NCBI RefSeq assembly: GCF_017301735.1
Contig: NZ_CP071090.1
Location: 10,778,001 to 10,842,000 of the forward strand
Length of the DNA: 64,000 nucleotides
From: Pyxidicoccus parkwaysis
Lineage (GTDB): Bacteria; Myxococcota; Myxococcia; Myxococcales; Myxococcaceae
Direction: 5' to 3'
Shown here piece after piece: positions 1-8,547 of the stretch. The position numbers were made by a program, and so were the translations under genes. Position 1 is the stretch's first letter, and every line of letters starts with the position of its first letter. The notes beneath the pieces were generated by a model. It did not search any database. It saw only the letters and a program-made list of their open reading frames with translations, and was not told the origin of the DNA.

Positions 1-190
1 GCACGGCGCCGGAGTCCTGGAAGCGCGCGGTGTCGCTGCCCGGGCGGTGCAGCGGGTGCGCGTCCGAGGAGTGCTTCACCGCGGCCACGCGCAGGCCTCG
101 CGAGGACAACTCGGAGACGAGCTTCGTGAGCAGCGTCGTCTTTCCAGCGCCGGACCAGCCGACGACGCTGAGCGCGGGCACGGGGCTCAT
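1..190 (-). CDS. mobB: Molybdopterin-guanine dinucleotide biosynthesis protein B (N-terminal part)
   Basis: This partial gene runs off the left edge and encodes the first 63 residues of a P-loop GTPase. The protein starts MSPVPALSVVGW and has a Walker A motif, GWSGAGKTT, near residues 11-19. The following AAVKHSSDAHPLHRPGSD stretch is typical of MobB, which helps MobA attach GMP to molybdopterin in the cytoplasm. Its ATG overlaps the TGA of the repeat-made reading frame upstream (ATGA), so it is probably translated by coupling within the moeA transcript. The family assignment is firm; the C-terminal half is not visible. Confidence 0.9.
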   Translation of the reverse strand, partial: MSPVPALSVVGWSGAGKTTLLTKLVSELSSRGLRVAAVKHSSDAHPLHRPGSDTARFQDSGAV

Positions 191-387
191 GCGAGCGCCT
201 CCGGGCCGGCGCGGTGGGACGAGGGCTCCGCGAGCATGTGGGCTCCGTCCGCGCGCGTGAGGACGGCGCTCATGCCGGCGCTCCAGGAGAGCACGTGGGC
301 TCCGTCCGCGCGCGTGAGGACGGCGCTCATGCTGGCGCTCCAGGAGAGCATGTGGGCTCCGTCCGCGCGCGTGAGGACGGCGCTCAT
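187..387 (-). CDS. Possible 66-residue reading frame made of 19-residue repeats
   Basis: An open frame of 66 codons fills the space between moeA and mobB. It overlaps the moeA stop by ATGA and the mobB start by ATGA. The predicted peptide is three imperfect 19-residue units beginning MSAVLTRADGAH, and every unit starts with its own ATG. Nothing resembles a known fold. It may be a genuine short protein, a translational coupler that carries ribosomes from moeA to mobB, or a by-product of DNA repeat expansion. I see frame preservation (the unit is 57 bp, a multiple of three), but no independent ribosome binding site. Confidence 0.3.
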   Translation of the reverse strand: MSAVLTRADGAHMLSWSASMSAVLTRADGAHVLSWSAGMSAVLTRADGAHMLAEPSSHRAGPEALA

Positions 388-402
388 GCTGGCGCTCCAG
401 GA
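232..402. repeat. Three-copy 57-bp tandem repeat between moeA and mobB
   Basis: Three head-to-tail copies begin at 232, 289 and 346. They share the core gtgggctccgtccgcgcg and differ at only a few bases. The last copy on the plus strand contains the stop codon of moeA (384-386), so the array grew from the 3' end of that gene. Because the unit is divisible by three, the downstream coupled frame stays open whatever the copy number. Confidence 0.95.
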
Positions 403-1646
403 GCGGAGTCCGCCGCGACGTAGGCGGAGTCGTGGAACAGCTCCACGTCCACGATGTCGCCCTCGGCGAAGTCGGCCTGGCCGGCGGGGAGGATGGCCCA
501 GCCCTCGCCGTGGACGTTCTGCAGAATCTGTCCGGCGCCCTGGGGACGGAGGCGCGCGAGGGGCTCGCCCGTGCCGGAGTACTCCAGCGCGGCGGTGATG
601 AGGTACGTGAGCCCGGCCTGCTTGTGGCGCGCTTCGGAGAGGCGGGCGCGCACGCGGCGGCGCGTCTCGAGGACGCCCTGGCGCTTGAGGAGCAGTGGAC
701 GAGCGAACTGGTCGAACGCGACGGTGGCCGCGCCCGGGTTGCCGGGCAGTACGACGACGGCGGTGTCTCCGAGGCGGGCCACGGCCACGGGCTTGCCGGG
801 CTTGAGCGCGACGCCGTCCACATGGAAGCGGGCACCGAGCGCGGCCAGCACGCGCTTCATGTGGTCCTTGTCGCCGACGGAAGCACCGCCGGTGGTGATG
901 AGCACGTCCACCTGGGGAGCGAGTCGTGAGATTGCGTCGCGAAGCGCACCCTCGTCGTCTCGAGCACGGTCGAGGTGGCGCACGTCGGCGCCGGCCTCGC
1001 GAGCGAGCGCGGCCACGAGGATGAGGTTGCTCTCGTAGACCTGGTGGGGCAGTGCGGGCATCCCCGGAGGAACGAGCTCATCCCCCGTGGCGAGCACCGC
1101 CACGCGAGGCGGGGGACGCACCGATGCGGTCGTCTCACCCATCGACGCGAGCACGCCGAGCACCGCGGCACCCACGCGCTGGCCCGGCACGAAGAGAGCG
1201 GTGCCGGCGGTGACTTCCTCTCCGGCGCGGCGGATGTCGTGACCGGGCGGGACGGTGATGAAGACCTCCACGTGGAGGCCATCGTCACTGGCGCGCGCGG
1301 CCTCCTGGCGGATGACGGCATCGGCCCCGGAGGGAATCGGTGCACCGGTGAAGATGCGGGCCGCCTCGCCGGGCTGGAGCGAGCGGGAGGGAAGCGCGCC
1401 CGCGTACACGGTGTCGACGATGCGCAGGCGCGCGGGCCGGTCGCGATTGACGCCTCGGGTCTCCTCGGCGCGCACGGCCCAGCCGTCCATCGCGGAGTTG
1501 TCGCAGCCGGGCAGCGAGCGCGTCGCGGAGACACCGGCCGCGAGGAAGCGTCCGTGCGCGTCGAGCAGTGACACGCGCTCGGCCTCCGCCGGGGCGATGG
1601 CGTCGAGCGCGACCTGCCGGGCGGTGGAGAGGGACGTGAGCGGCAT
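384..1646 (-). CDS. moeA: Molybdopterin molybdenumtransferase MoeA
   Basis: The product (420 residues, usual family length) inserts molybdenum into adenylylated molybdopterin, the last step of Mo-cofactor synthesis, in the cytoplasm. MoeA landmarks appear in order: DNSAMDGWAV near residue 50, IFTGAPIPSGADAVIRQE near 98, ATGDELVPP near 186, the TTGGASVGDKDH nucleotide-binding motif near 250, KPGKPVAV near 283 and LPGNPGA near 300. The C-terminal end lies inside the 57-bp repeat array, and its final residues SAPGAPA are encoded by repeat sequence, so the tail is probably not ancestral. It is divergent from mobA and co-directional with mobB, forming a cofactor gene group. The identity is secure. 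Confidence 0.97.
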   Translation of the reverse strand: MPLTSLSTARQVALDAIAPAEAERVSLLDAHGRFLAAGVSATRSLPGCDNSAMDGWAVRAEETRGVNRDRPARLRIVDTVYAGALPSRSLQPGEAARIFTGAPIPSGADAVIRQEAARASDDGLHVEVFITVPPGHDIRRAGEEVTAGTALFVPGQRVGAAVLGVLASMGETTASVRPPPRVAVLATGDELVPPGMPALPHQVYESNLILVAALAREAGADVRHLDRARDDEGALRDAISRLAPQVDVLITTGGASVGDKDHMKRVLAALGARFHVDGVALKPGKPVAVARLGDTAVVVLPGNPGAATVAFDQFARPLLLKRQGVLETRRRVRARLSEARHKQAGLTYLITAALEYSGTGEPLARLRPQGAGQILQNVHGEGWAILPAGQADFAEGDIVDVELFHDSAYVAADSAPGAPA

Positions 1647-1889
1647 GTGTGGCGGCGCAGCCTATTCCGTGGGCCCTGGCCGTTGTCCACGAGGCTCCGC
1701 CGTCTGTTCGCTCCCTGGCCTCGCGAGGAGGCAACTGTTCGTCAGGATGTCTTCCCCGCGCTTGAGAGGACGGGAAACAGTGCTGCGATGCACAGCACGG
1801 GTGCGACAGGCTGAGCGGTGGGACGTGGACACTTCACTCATGGTGGGCTGTGCCACGACATTCGACAGGTGTCCCCAGGAGCGCGAGCG

Positions 1890-2504
1890 ATGCAACCCAC
1901 CGGACCCGAGTTCCCCGACGTGACGCTGGCCATCATCGCGGGAGGCCAGGGCCGTCGGCTCTCCGGAGTGCCGAAGGGACTGTTGTCGGTGGACGGCCGC
2001 ACGGTGCTGGAGCGGCTGTTGGCGCAGTCACGCCACTTCGAAGACACACTGCTGGTGGCGAACGTGCCGGAGCCCTATGCGCGCTTCGGATTGCGCACGG
2101 TGGCGGACGTGGTGCGGGACAAGGGGGCGCCGGGAGGAGTCCACGCGGCGATGACAGCGGCGCGCACGACGTGGGTGGTGGCGGTGGCGTGCGACATGCC
2201 GTTCGTTTCGACGGAGGCACTGCGCGTGCTGCTGGGCGCACGGAGCGAAGCGGTGGACGCGGTGTGCTTCGAGGTGTCGGGTCGGCTGGAGCCCTTGCTC
2301 GCGGCATACCGGACGGAGCTCGCGGCGACGTGGGGTGAGTCGCTGAAGGAGGACCCGTCGCTGCGCCAACTCCTGTCCCGTGTCCGCACGCGACTGTTGC
2401 CCGAGGACACCTTGCGCGCGGTGGACCCGGAGCTGCGCAGCCTGGTGAATGTGAACACGCCCGAGGACCTCGCGCGGCACGGTGTCACGCTGCCTCGCGG
2501 GTGA
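1890..2504 (+). CDS. mobA: Molybdenum cofactor guanylyltransferase MobA
   Basis: This 204-residue enzyme transfers GMP from GTP to Mo-molybdopterin to give the guanine dinucleotide cofactor. The N-terminal nucleotidyltransferase signature is IIAGGQGRRLSGVPKGLL, near residues 14-31, followed by DKGAPGGVHAA and the metal-binding ACDMPF motif. The ATG at 1890 is chosen because AGGAG lies nine bases upstream; an in-frame ATG at 1818 has no such site and would add a tail foreign to the family. The gene is transcribed away from moeA, with about 240 bp of shared upstream DNA between them that presumably carries both promoters. Confidence 0.95.
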   Translation: MQPTGPEFPDVTLAIIAGGQGRRLSGVPKGLLSVDGRTVLERLLAQSRHFEDTLLVANVPEPYARFGLRTVADVVRDKGAPGGVHAAMTAARTTWVVAVACDMPFVSTEALRVLLGARSEAVDAVCFEVSGRLEPLLAAYRTELAATWGESLKEDPSLRQLLSRVRTRLLPEDTLRAVDPELRSLVNVNTPEDLARHGVTLPRG

Positions 2505-2510
2505 AGTGAT

Positions 2511-2999
2511 TCAAGGGGCGTACGGATAGCGCTCCAGGCGGCCGTCCGGGGAGTAGGCGTAGAGCTCGAACCAGTCGAACTCTGCTTGGACGCCCGGACC
2601 GAACCCCGGGCACTGGTCGACGCGGTGATTGACCCGGACGAAGTACCACCCTGCCTGGTAGCCGATGACGAGCTCCAGGGACTTGGGGGAGTAGACGCAG
2701 TGGCGTGTGTTCTCCTTCTCCTTGGCGAAGCGCTTCATCACCTGCTGTAGCGCGGCATTCGCAGCGAGAATGGCGGGACCTTCCAATGTCGCCAGTGGAG
2801 TGAGCTCCTCCTCGGGCCATGGAATCGCGGACGGGTCACCGGGCTTCGCGACAACAGTCCCTGCGTCGGACGCCACGCCAATCGGCAGGTTGTCTACCAG
2901 ACTCGGCAACTCCGCATGAGTGTCGTACCGGCGCGTGCCCGAGCAGGCGAGAGCAAGACTCAACGTGAACAGGCACATCCGCCGCTGGCCGCGCTTCAT
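2511..2999 (-). CDS. Putative lipoprotein, unknown function
   Basis: The predicted product has 162 residues with a short basic start (MKRGQRR) and a hydrophobic stretch ending LALAC at about residue 18, which fits a lipoprotein signal although the -3 residue is Ala rather than Leu. The start at 2999 is supported by a GGAGG site just upstream; a longer frame begins at 3212 without such a site. The C-terminal half has alternating aromatic and charged residues (GYQAGWYFVRVNHR, QAEFDWFELYAY), suggesting a small beta-rich periplasmic domain. No family is recognised. It converges on mobA with only six bases between the stop codons. Confidence 0.75.
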   Translation of the reverse strand: MKRGQRRMCLFTLSLALACSGTRRYDTHAELPSLVDNLPIGVASDAGTVVAKPGDPSAIPWPEEELTPLATLEGPAILAANAALQQVMKRFAKEKENTRHCVYSPKSLELVIGYQAGWYFVRVNHRVDQCPGFGPGVQAEFDWFELYAYSPDGRLERYPYAP

Positions 3000-3114
3000 C
3001 AGGCCTCCAGCGGAGAAGGCGACGCTGGATGGAGGCTCCCCTCTGTCCACGCGCTCTCCGCTCGGCAGAAACGCTATAGGCCGTGCCAGGGACGCGTCCA
3101 GACTGGCACCAGGG

Positions 3115-4203
3115 TCAGGCGCCCGTTGCACGCGACGGAATCCGCACCGGAACCCGCCGTGCCCCGAACGCTCCCGGTGCCGCGTCGAGCCGTCCGGGCA
3201 CCTCCGCTCCACAGTCCGGACACCGTCCCTCCGGTGTCACGCGATAGGACAGCAACCGGTACCAGTCTCGCACGATGAGCGCCGTGCCGCACCCCGCGCA
3301 CAGCGTGGTGCCTCCCTCCGTGTCGTGCACGTTCCCCGTGTACACGTGGTGCAATCCCGTGCGCCGTGCAATCGCTCGCGCGCGGCGCAACGTCCCCGGC
3401 GGTGTCGCCGGCACGTCGAGCATCTTGAAGTCCGGATGGAACGCCGTGAAGTGCAGCGGCACGTCCGCGCCCAGGTGCTCCATCATCCACTCCGACAGCC
3501 GCGTCACCTCCGCCTCCGAGTCGTTGTGCCCCGGAATCAGCAGCGTCGTCACCTCGAACCAGACACGCGTCTCGTGTTTCAAATACTCCAGCGTGTCCAA
3601 CACCGGCTGCAAGTGCGCGAACGTGATTCGCCGGTAGAAGTCCTCCGTGAAGGCCTTCAGGTCCACGTTCGCCGCATCCATCTTCGCGTAGAGCTCCCGC
3701 CGCGGCTGCGCGTGGATGTAGCCCGCCGTCACCGCCACCGTCTCCACCCCGAGCGCATGGCACGCATCCGCCACGTCCATCGCGTACTCGGCGAAGATGA
3801 CCGGGTCGTTGTACGTGAAGGCCACGCTCCGGCACCCCAGCCGCGCCGCATGCCTCGCAATCGCCTCCGGCGAGGCCTCGTCCGCCAGCGTGTCCTGCTC
3901 GCGCGACTTGGAGATGTCCCAGTTCTGGCAGAAGCGACACCCCAGGTTGCAGCCCGCCGTACCGAACGACAGCACGCTGCTCCCCGGGTGGAAGTGATTG
4001 AGCGGCTTCTTCTCAATCGGGTCCACGCAGAAGCCCGACGAGCGCCCGTACGTGTCCAGCACCATCCCCTCGCCCACGCGCTGGCGCACGAAGCAGAACC
4101 CGCGCTGCCCCTCGTTCAGCTTGCAGTCGCGCGGACACAAATCACACTGCACTCGCCCGTCCTCCAGCTTGTGCCACCAGCGAGCGGGAAACGCGGTGCT
4201 CAT
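3115..4203 (-). CDS. amrS: AmmeMemoRadiSam system radical SAM enzyme
   Basis: The 362-residue protein carries the radical SAM cluster motif CNLGCRFC (Cys85, Cys89, Cys92). The N-terminal cysteines CDLCPRDC (Cys20-27) and the C-terminal zinc-ribbon-like pairs CAGCG and CPDCG match the AmmeMemoRadiSam enzyme family. That family co-occurs with Memo and AMMECR1 proteins; its substrate is unknown to me. The start at 4203 is preferred over 4245 because a GGGGGAGGAC site lies directly before it. The Memo partner is in this window at 8548-9360 on the same strand, but four unrelated genes lie between. No AMMECR1 gene is seen here. Family identity is confident, reaction unknown. Confidence 0.93.
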   Translation of the reverse strand: MSTAFPARWWHKLEDGRVQCDLCPRDCKLNEGQRGFCFVRQRVGEGMVLDTYGRSSGFCVDPIEKKPLNHFHPGSSVLSFGTAGCNLGCRFCQNWDISKSREQDTLADEASPEAIARHAARLGCRSVAFTYNDPVIFAEYAMDVADACHALGVETVAVTAGYIHAQPRRELYAKMDAANVDLKAFTEDFYRRITFAHLQPVLDTLEYLKHETRVWFEVTTLLIPGHNDSEAEVTRLSEWMMEHLGADVPLHFTAFHPDFKMLDVPATPPGTLRRARAIARRTGLHHVYTGNVHDTEGGTTLCAGCGTALIVRDWYRLLSYRVTPEGRCPDCGAEVPGRLDAAPGAFGARRVPVRIPSRATGA

Positions 4204-4309
4204 GTCGATGTCCTCCCCCCGGCCCCTCGGGCCCCGGAAGGACAATCGCTAACGTCACGCCCCGCACCCCGCCCGCATGGCCCGTCCGCCCGCGCGGTGG
4301 GCGGACGTG

Positions 4310-5470
4310 TCACCCCGGCGGTTTCGGCACCGGCTGGAGCAGCTTCGGCAGGTCCGCGAAGTTCACCGTGATGCTCGGGTGCACCTGTCCCAGCGCATCG
4401 CTCAGGTCCTCCCCCGTGCCCTGCACGCCAAGCCCCACCGTCCAGTTGTCCGCCAGCACGATTCGCGTCGCCGCCACGACGCTCGAGCGCTTCGTATCCG
4501 TGTCCTCCAGCTTCGCGAAGGACTGCGTCGCCTCCACTCGCAGCAGGAAGCGCGGTGACGCAATGCCCACCGAGAAGCCCACGTCCAGCCACTTGCTCAT
4601 CGGCACGCCGGGGCTCTGTCGCTCGTATAGCGCTCGCAACTGGAGCGCCGCCTCCACGCTGGCATCGCCGCTGGACAGCAGCTCCAGCGTGGCCGCGCCG
4701 AAGCCGCGCTGGATGGCCACGCCGTCGCCCTCCTGCTTCTTGAGCCCCGGCGTCACCCACCGGCCTCCCACCGAGAGGAACAGGGCGCTCGAGGACGCGC
4801 GCACCTGCTTCGCGCACGCGCTCAAGCCCTGGCGCATCTTCTGGATGCCGTCCTGCCGCGCCTTCTCCACGGCCGCGGGATGGTCCTTCACCGCCTGCTG
4901 GAACTCCTCGTCGCTCGCGTAGTCGCCGCGCAACGGAGGGCCGGGGAAGTCATAGAGGCTCGTGTCCGCGAGCACATTGTCGAGACACTTGCTGTACGCC
5001 TCGCCGTAGATGCTCCGCTCGCCGAAGACGTCCACGGACGCGCCGGCCATCACCGTGGCGAAGCGGCCCTTGTCGAAGGTGAGCCCCTCGTACGGCGCCC
5101 CGTCCGCAATCGCGAGGGTGACGGCGCTGTCCTGCAGGTACCGGTTGAGGCGCTGCTTCCGCGCCTCGAGCGCCTCCGGGTAGAGCTGCTCGTAGCCCTT
5201 CGTGAGCAGATAGGGATTGAACTGCACCACGAAGGACGTCTGCGTCCCCTCCAGCACGGCGCCCGCGTTGCGCAGGCTGGCCACCAGCGCGGCGGGGTTG
5301 GAGGGGTGCACCACCTCGCCGGCGGTGGCGATGTCCAGGCCCGCGGCGGCCTCGGAGCCTCCGCGCAGGAAGGCGGGGAAGTCGAGCTCGGCCGTGCCCG
5401 CGTCGGGCGTGTCCGCGCCTCGCGCCAACGCGCTGCCCAGGAGCAACAGGACCGCGAGCGCTGCCCTCAT
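4310..5470 (-). CDS. Exported protein of unknown function
   Basis: The 386-residue product begins with a clear Sec signal peptide (MRAALAVLLLLGSALARGA, cleavage after about residue 19). It then has a mixed mature region with two separated cysteines (SKCLDN and SACAKQ). Towards the C-terminus there are alternating patterns such as VGFSVGIASPRFLLRVEA and NWTVGLGVQG that resemble transmembrane beta strands, so an outer-membrane or periplasmic location is likely. Its ATG overlaps the stop of the upstream gene (ATGA), so the two are translated together. No family is recognised. Confidence 0.75.
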   Translation of the reverse strand: MRAALAVLLLLGSALARGADTPDAGTAELDFPAFLRGGSEAAAGLDIATAGEVVHPSNPAALVASLRNAGAVLEGTQTSFVVQFNPYLLTKGYEQLYPEALEARKQRLNRYLQDSAVTLAIADGAPYEGLTFDKGRFATVMAGASVDVFGERSIYGEAYSKCLDNVLADTSLYDFPGPPLRGDYASDEEFQQAVKDHPAAVEKARQDGIQKMRQGLSACAKQVRASSSALFLSVGGRWVTPGLKKQEGDGVAIQRGFGAATLELLSSGDASVEAALQLRALYERQSPGVPMSKWLDVGFSVGIASPRFLLRVEATQSFAKLEDTDTKRSSVVAATRIVLADNWTVGLGVQGTGEDLSDALGQVHPSITVNFADLPKLLQPVPKPPG

Positions 5471-5871
5471 TCCGTCACCGTCCAGACCAGGTTGATGAAG
5501 TCCGCCTGCGCGCCCGCGGGCAGGTTGAAGTCGTCCCAGAGCTGCTCCTGCTGCCCGTTGGAGAGCACCAGCGTGCCCTTCTCCACGAACTTCGCGCCCG
5601 CGCCCGTCACGTCCGCCACGGAGAACGTCGCCTGCACCCAGCCCTCGCCCGCGGTGGGCAGGAAGTCGTCTGGCAGCGTGATGGTCTCCGGGCCCGTGAA
5701 GACGGCGTTGTGGAACTGCCTGCGCGCCTGGCCCGCCATCTTCCCGCTCACCACCAGCCGCATGGCCACGGTGTTGAGCGTTCCCACCGGCCGCTCCAGC
5801 TTGAGCTGCACGCCCTTGCGGTCCGCCCGGGCCGCCTTGAGAGTCCCCGCCAGCTTGTCGTTGTCCGCCAT
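5467..5871 (-). CDS. Small soluble protein co-transcribed with an exported protein
   Basis: This 134-residue protein has no signal peptide or membrane segment. It contains short beta-strand-like stretches (VQLKLERPVGTLNTVAMRLVV, TGAGAKFVEKGTLVLSN) and a C-terminal region rich in acidic and aromatic residues. The start at 5871 is chosen because a GGGGGG-rich site precedes it and the in-frame extension to 5997 looks non-coding. It overlaps the next gene by four bases. Function is unknown; a chaperone or partner of the exported neighbour is only a guess from coupling. Confidence 0.7.
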   Translation of the reverse strand: MADNDKLAGTLKAARADRKGVQLKLERPVGTLNTVAMRLVVSGKMAGQARRQFHNAVFTGPETITLPDDFLPTAGEGWVQATFSVADVTGAGAKFVEKGTLVLSNGQQEQLWDDFNLPAGAQADFINLVWTVTE

Positions 5872-6041
5872 GGTGTTCCCCCCCGCCGTGAGTAGCGTCG
5901 TGGGCTTCACTCGCCGCACGTGCAGCATCATACCGTCGGCACTGACGGATGCATGGCCGAAGGGCACCCGAGCCGAGGGTGCGTCACCCTGACGCATGGA
6001 CCCGACGTGCGCGCGGTGAGATGCAGGGTGCGGAGACCTGC

Positions 6042-6359
6042 ATGCTCAAGACGTCACTTGGTCGTTTCCGCGCCGTGGCCCTGCTGGAGGGCCTGTCCTT
6101 CGTCATCCTCCTCTTCGTCGCGATGCCGCTGAAGCACCTCGCGGGGATGCCGCTGGCGGTGCGGGTGGTGGGGCTCGCGCACGGGCTGCTCTTCGTGCTG
6201 TTCCTCTTCACGCTCATGGAGGTGGCCATCGCGTACCGCTGGTCCTTCGCGCGTGTGGCGGGGGCCTTCGTCTCGTCGCTGTTGCCCTTCGGCACCTTCG
6301 TGCTCGACGCGCGGCTGCGACGCGAGGAGTCGCAGGCCGCCGTGCAGCCCGCGCCCTGA
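6042..6359 (+). CDS. DUF3817 family small integral membrane protein
   Basis: The 105-residue protein has three predicted hydrophobic helices, and the pattern LLEGLSFVILLFVAMPLKH followed by GLAHGLLFVLFLF is the signature of DUF3817. These are inner-membrane proteins of unknown role found across bacteria. The ATG at 6042 places the LLEG motif near residue 13, as usual for the family; GGAG six bases upstream supports it. The gene stands alone between oppositely oriented and unrelated neighbours. Confidence 0.85.
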   Translation: MLKTSLGRFRAVALLEGLSFVILLFVAMPLKHLAGMPLAVRVVGLAHGLLFVLFLFTLMEVAIAYRWSFARVAGAFVSSLLPFGTFVLDARLRREESQAAVQPAP

Positions 6360-6508
6360 CACGGCGGGCCGGCCTCGGGCTTCACCAGACGTGTTGCATC
6401 GGGCCTGTCCGGGCAGACCTGCCGTGACAGGGCCGCCAGGAGTTCGCACGCGCGCTCGAGCCGTGAGAGATTCTTCGGCCGAGAGAAATGCACCGAGGGC
6501 TGACGACC

Positions 6509-7123
6509 ATGGACCGCGGAAAGTGGGAGACGCCAGAGGACGTGGAGCGCGAGCTGCAGTCGCGGCTGGCCCTGGTCGAGGCTTCGGAGGGCATCCGTGG
6601 CATGCACTTCGTCGCGGTGCTCGACACCGTGCGCTTCCTCGGCGGCGAGCAGGCCGTGGCGCGCATCGTCGAGGGCGGCGACTTCCCGGCGGACATGGAC
6701 CCGTCCGAGCTGTACCCCGTGCCGCCCTTCATGCGCCTGTTCTTCGCGGCGGCGCGGCTCTTGGCCCCGCAGCTCGGCGGCGTGGAGGAGGCGATGCGCC
6801 AGATTGGCGTGCAGGGCACGCTGGCCTTCATCAACTCCATGTTCGGCGCCGAGGTGCGCAGCCAGGTGGGCGGCGAGCCCAAGCGCCTCGTGGAGATGCT
6901 GCCCGAGGCCTACCGCATGGCCATCAACTTCGGCGAGCTGCAGGTGGAGTGGACCGGCCCGCGCGCCGGCCGCATCCACATGCGCCGCATCTTCACCCCC
7001 GTCGCGTACAACGAGGGCATGCTCGAAGGCGCGCTGCAGGCCGTGGGCGCGCAGGACATCCAGGTGCGCGGGTGGCAGACGTCGCTGCTCGACAGCGAGT
7101 ACACGCTGGCCTGGGATAGCTGA
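6509..7123 (+). CDS. DUF2378 (TIGR02265) myxobacterial protein
   Basis: The product has 204 residues from the ATG at 6509 (an ATG at 6488 would add seven). The order of features (WETPEDVERELQ start, GMHF near 32, FPADMDPSELYPVPPFMRL, then GTLAFINSMFGAE and a C-terminal AYNEGMLEGAL) fits the TIGR02265/DUF2378 family. That family is amplified in Myxococcales and has no known biochemical function. No membrane or signal segment is seen. Its presence is one of the better taxonomic markers in the window. The assignment is from pattern memory, without a search. Confidence 0.75.
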   Translation: MDRGKWETPEDVERELQSRLALVEASEGIRGMHFVAVLDTVRFLGGEQAVARIVEGGDFPADMDPSELYPVPPFMRLFFAAARLLAPQLGGVEEAMRQIGVQGTLAFINSMFGAEVRSQVGGEPKRLVEMLPEAYRMAINFGELQVEWTGPRAGRIHMRRIFTPVAYNEGMLEGALQAVGAQDIQVRGWQTSLLDSEYTLAWDS

Positions 7124-7132
7124 GCGTCGCGG

Positions 7133-8449
7133 CTACTTCGGCGCGGCCCCTCCGTAGCGGACGCGGTAGATGCGGCCGTTGGAGTCATCCGTCACGAGCA
7201 GGCTCCCGTCCGGCAGCTCCAGCAGGCCCACGGGCCGGCCCCACGTGGTGGGCCCCTTCCCGTCCACGAGGAAGCCGGTGAGGAAGTCCTCGTAGGCGCC
7301 CGTGGGACGGTTCTGCGCGTCGAAGGGGACGTAGACGATTTTGTAGCCGGTGCCCTCGGAGCGGTTCCAGCTTCCGCGGAAGGCGACGAAGGCGCCGGTG
7401 CGGTAGCGCTCGGGGAAGGCGTTGCCCCGGTAGAAGGTGAGGCCCAGCGCCGCCGAGTGCGACGCGAAGAGCACGTCCGGCGTCACCGTCTTCGCGGCGA
7501 GCTCGGGCGCCTCGCTCTTCCCGTTCTTCATGCGGCGCGGGTCCAGGTTCTTCGGCGAGAGGTACGCGTAGGGCCAGCCGTAGAAGGCGCCCTGCTTCAA
7601 GCGGGTGAAGTAGTCGGGCACCAGGTCATCACCGAGGCCATCGCGCTCGTTGACGGTGACGTACGGCTCGCCGGTGCGTGGGTGGAAGTCCAGGCCCACC
7701 GGGTTGCGCAGGCCGCTGGCGAAGGTCTGCCGCTCCGAGCCGTCCAACCCCATGACGAGCACGGAGGCGCGCGGTGACTTCTCTGCGTCCACGTTGGTCT
7801 CACTGCCCACGGTGACGAAGAGGCGCTTGCCGTCCGGGGCCACGCGCACGTTGCGCGTCCAGTGCTGGTTGTAGCCCAGGCCCGGCAGCTTGGTGACTTC
7901 CTCGCCCTTGCCGGTGAGCTGGCGCTGGCCGCGCTGATACGGATAGCGGCGCACGCCGTTGGTGTTGCCCACGAAGAAGTGCGTCTTGCTGAAGGCCATG
8001 CCGAAGGGGAGGTTGAGTCCGTTGGCGGCATCAGCGAAGCGCTCCCGCGTCTCGGCGATGCCGTCGCCGTCCGCGTCGCGCAGGCGGTGGATGCGGTTGT
8101 TCCGGCTCTCCACCACCAGCACGTCGCCTTCGGGGGTGAGTGTCATCCACCGGGGCTGGTCCAGGTCCGCCGCGTAGAGGTTGACGGAGAAGCCCTCGGG
8201 CACGCGCAGGGTGGCGTCGGCGGGCACGGGGATGACGTCCGGGCTCTTGCTCGCGCTCTGTGTGGCGAAGGGCTTGGGAAGTGAATCGAGCTTCACTTCG
8301 ATGCTCGCGGGCTTCAGCAGCTCCGTGCGCGGCTGCATGGAGGGGGACACGGGCCCCGGTGTCTGCGCGAGGGCGGTGAGGAGCAGCGCGGGCAGCGTCG
8401 CGTGGAGGAACAAGCAGGGCGTCCTTTCATCACCGGTGGCGGGGGCCAT
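7133..8449 (-). CDS. Exported PQQ-dependent sugar dehydrogenase-like beta-propeller
   Basis: The protein (438 residues from the first ATG) is a soluble quinoprotein glucose/sorbosone dehydrogenase-type beta-propeller. It shows WMTLTPEGDVLVVESRNNRI, VGSETNVD, GLRNPVGLDFHP, VNERDGLGDDLVPDYF and GWPYAY in the order expected for the family. A DADGDGIAE segment looks like a calcium-binding loop. A hydrophobic stretch near residues 12-28 (LFLHATLPALLLTALAQ) is a likely signal peptide. The start is uncertain: a TTG at 8413 with AAGGA upstream would shorten the N-terminus by 12 residues. It probably oxidises a sugar in the periplasm. Confidence 0.88.
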   Translation of the reverse strand: MAPATGDERTPCLFLHATLPALLLTALAQTPGPVSPSMQPRTELLKPASIEVKLDSLPKPFATQSASKSPDVIPVPADATLRVPEGFSVNLYAADLDQPRWMTLTPEGDVLVVESRNNRIHRLRDADGDGIAETRERFADAANGLNLPFGMAFSKTHFFVGNTNGVRRYPYQRGQRQLTGKGEEVTKLPGLGYNQHWTRNVRVAPDGKRLFVTVGSETNVDAEKSPRASVLVMGLDGSERQTFASGLRNPVGLDFHPRTGEPYVTVNERDGLGDDLVPDYFTRLKQGAFYGWPYAYLSPKNLDPRRMKNGKSEAPELAAKTVTPDVLFASHSAALGLTFYRGNAFPERYRTGAFVAFRGSWNRSEGTGYKIVYVPFDAQNRPTGAYEDFLTGFLVDGKGPTTWGRPVGLLELPDGSLLVTDDSNGRIYRVRYGGAAPK

Positions 8450-8547
8450 CCGGTGGATTCCCTGTCATGCGAGGGTTGTTCCCGGCCCGCAATCCCTTGC
8501 GTGGCGGAAGTGCCCGCGTGTGCACATCTCCCGATGACAGCCCGGGC

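Noticed and set aside
187..423. Plus-strand frames through the 57-bp repeat
   Set aside because: They consist only of the repeat translated in other frames and overlap moeA/mobB; the coupled minus-strand frame is the only arrangement with start/stop overlap.
2920..4371. 483-codon plus-strand frame over the radical SAM gene
   Set aside because: It is the complement of a well-identified enzyme and shows Arg/His/Gln-rich shadow composition.
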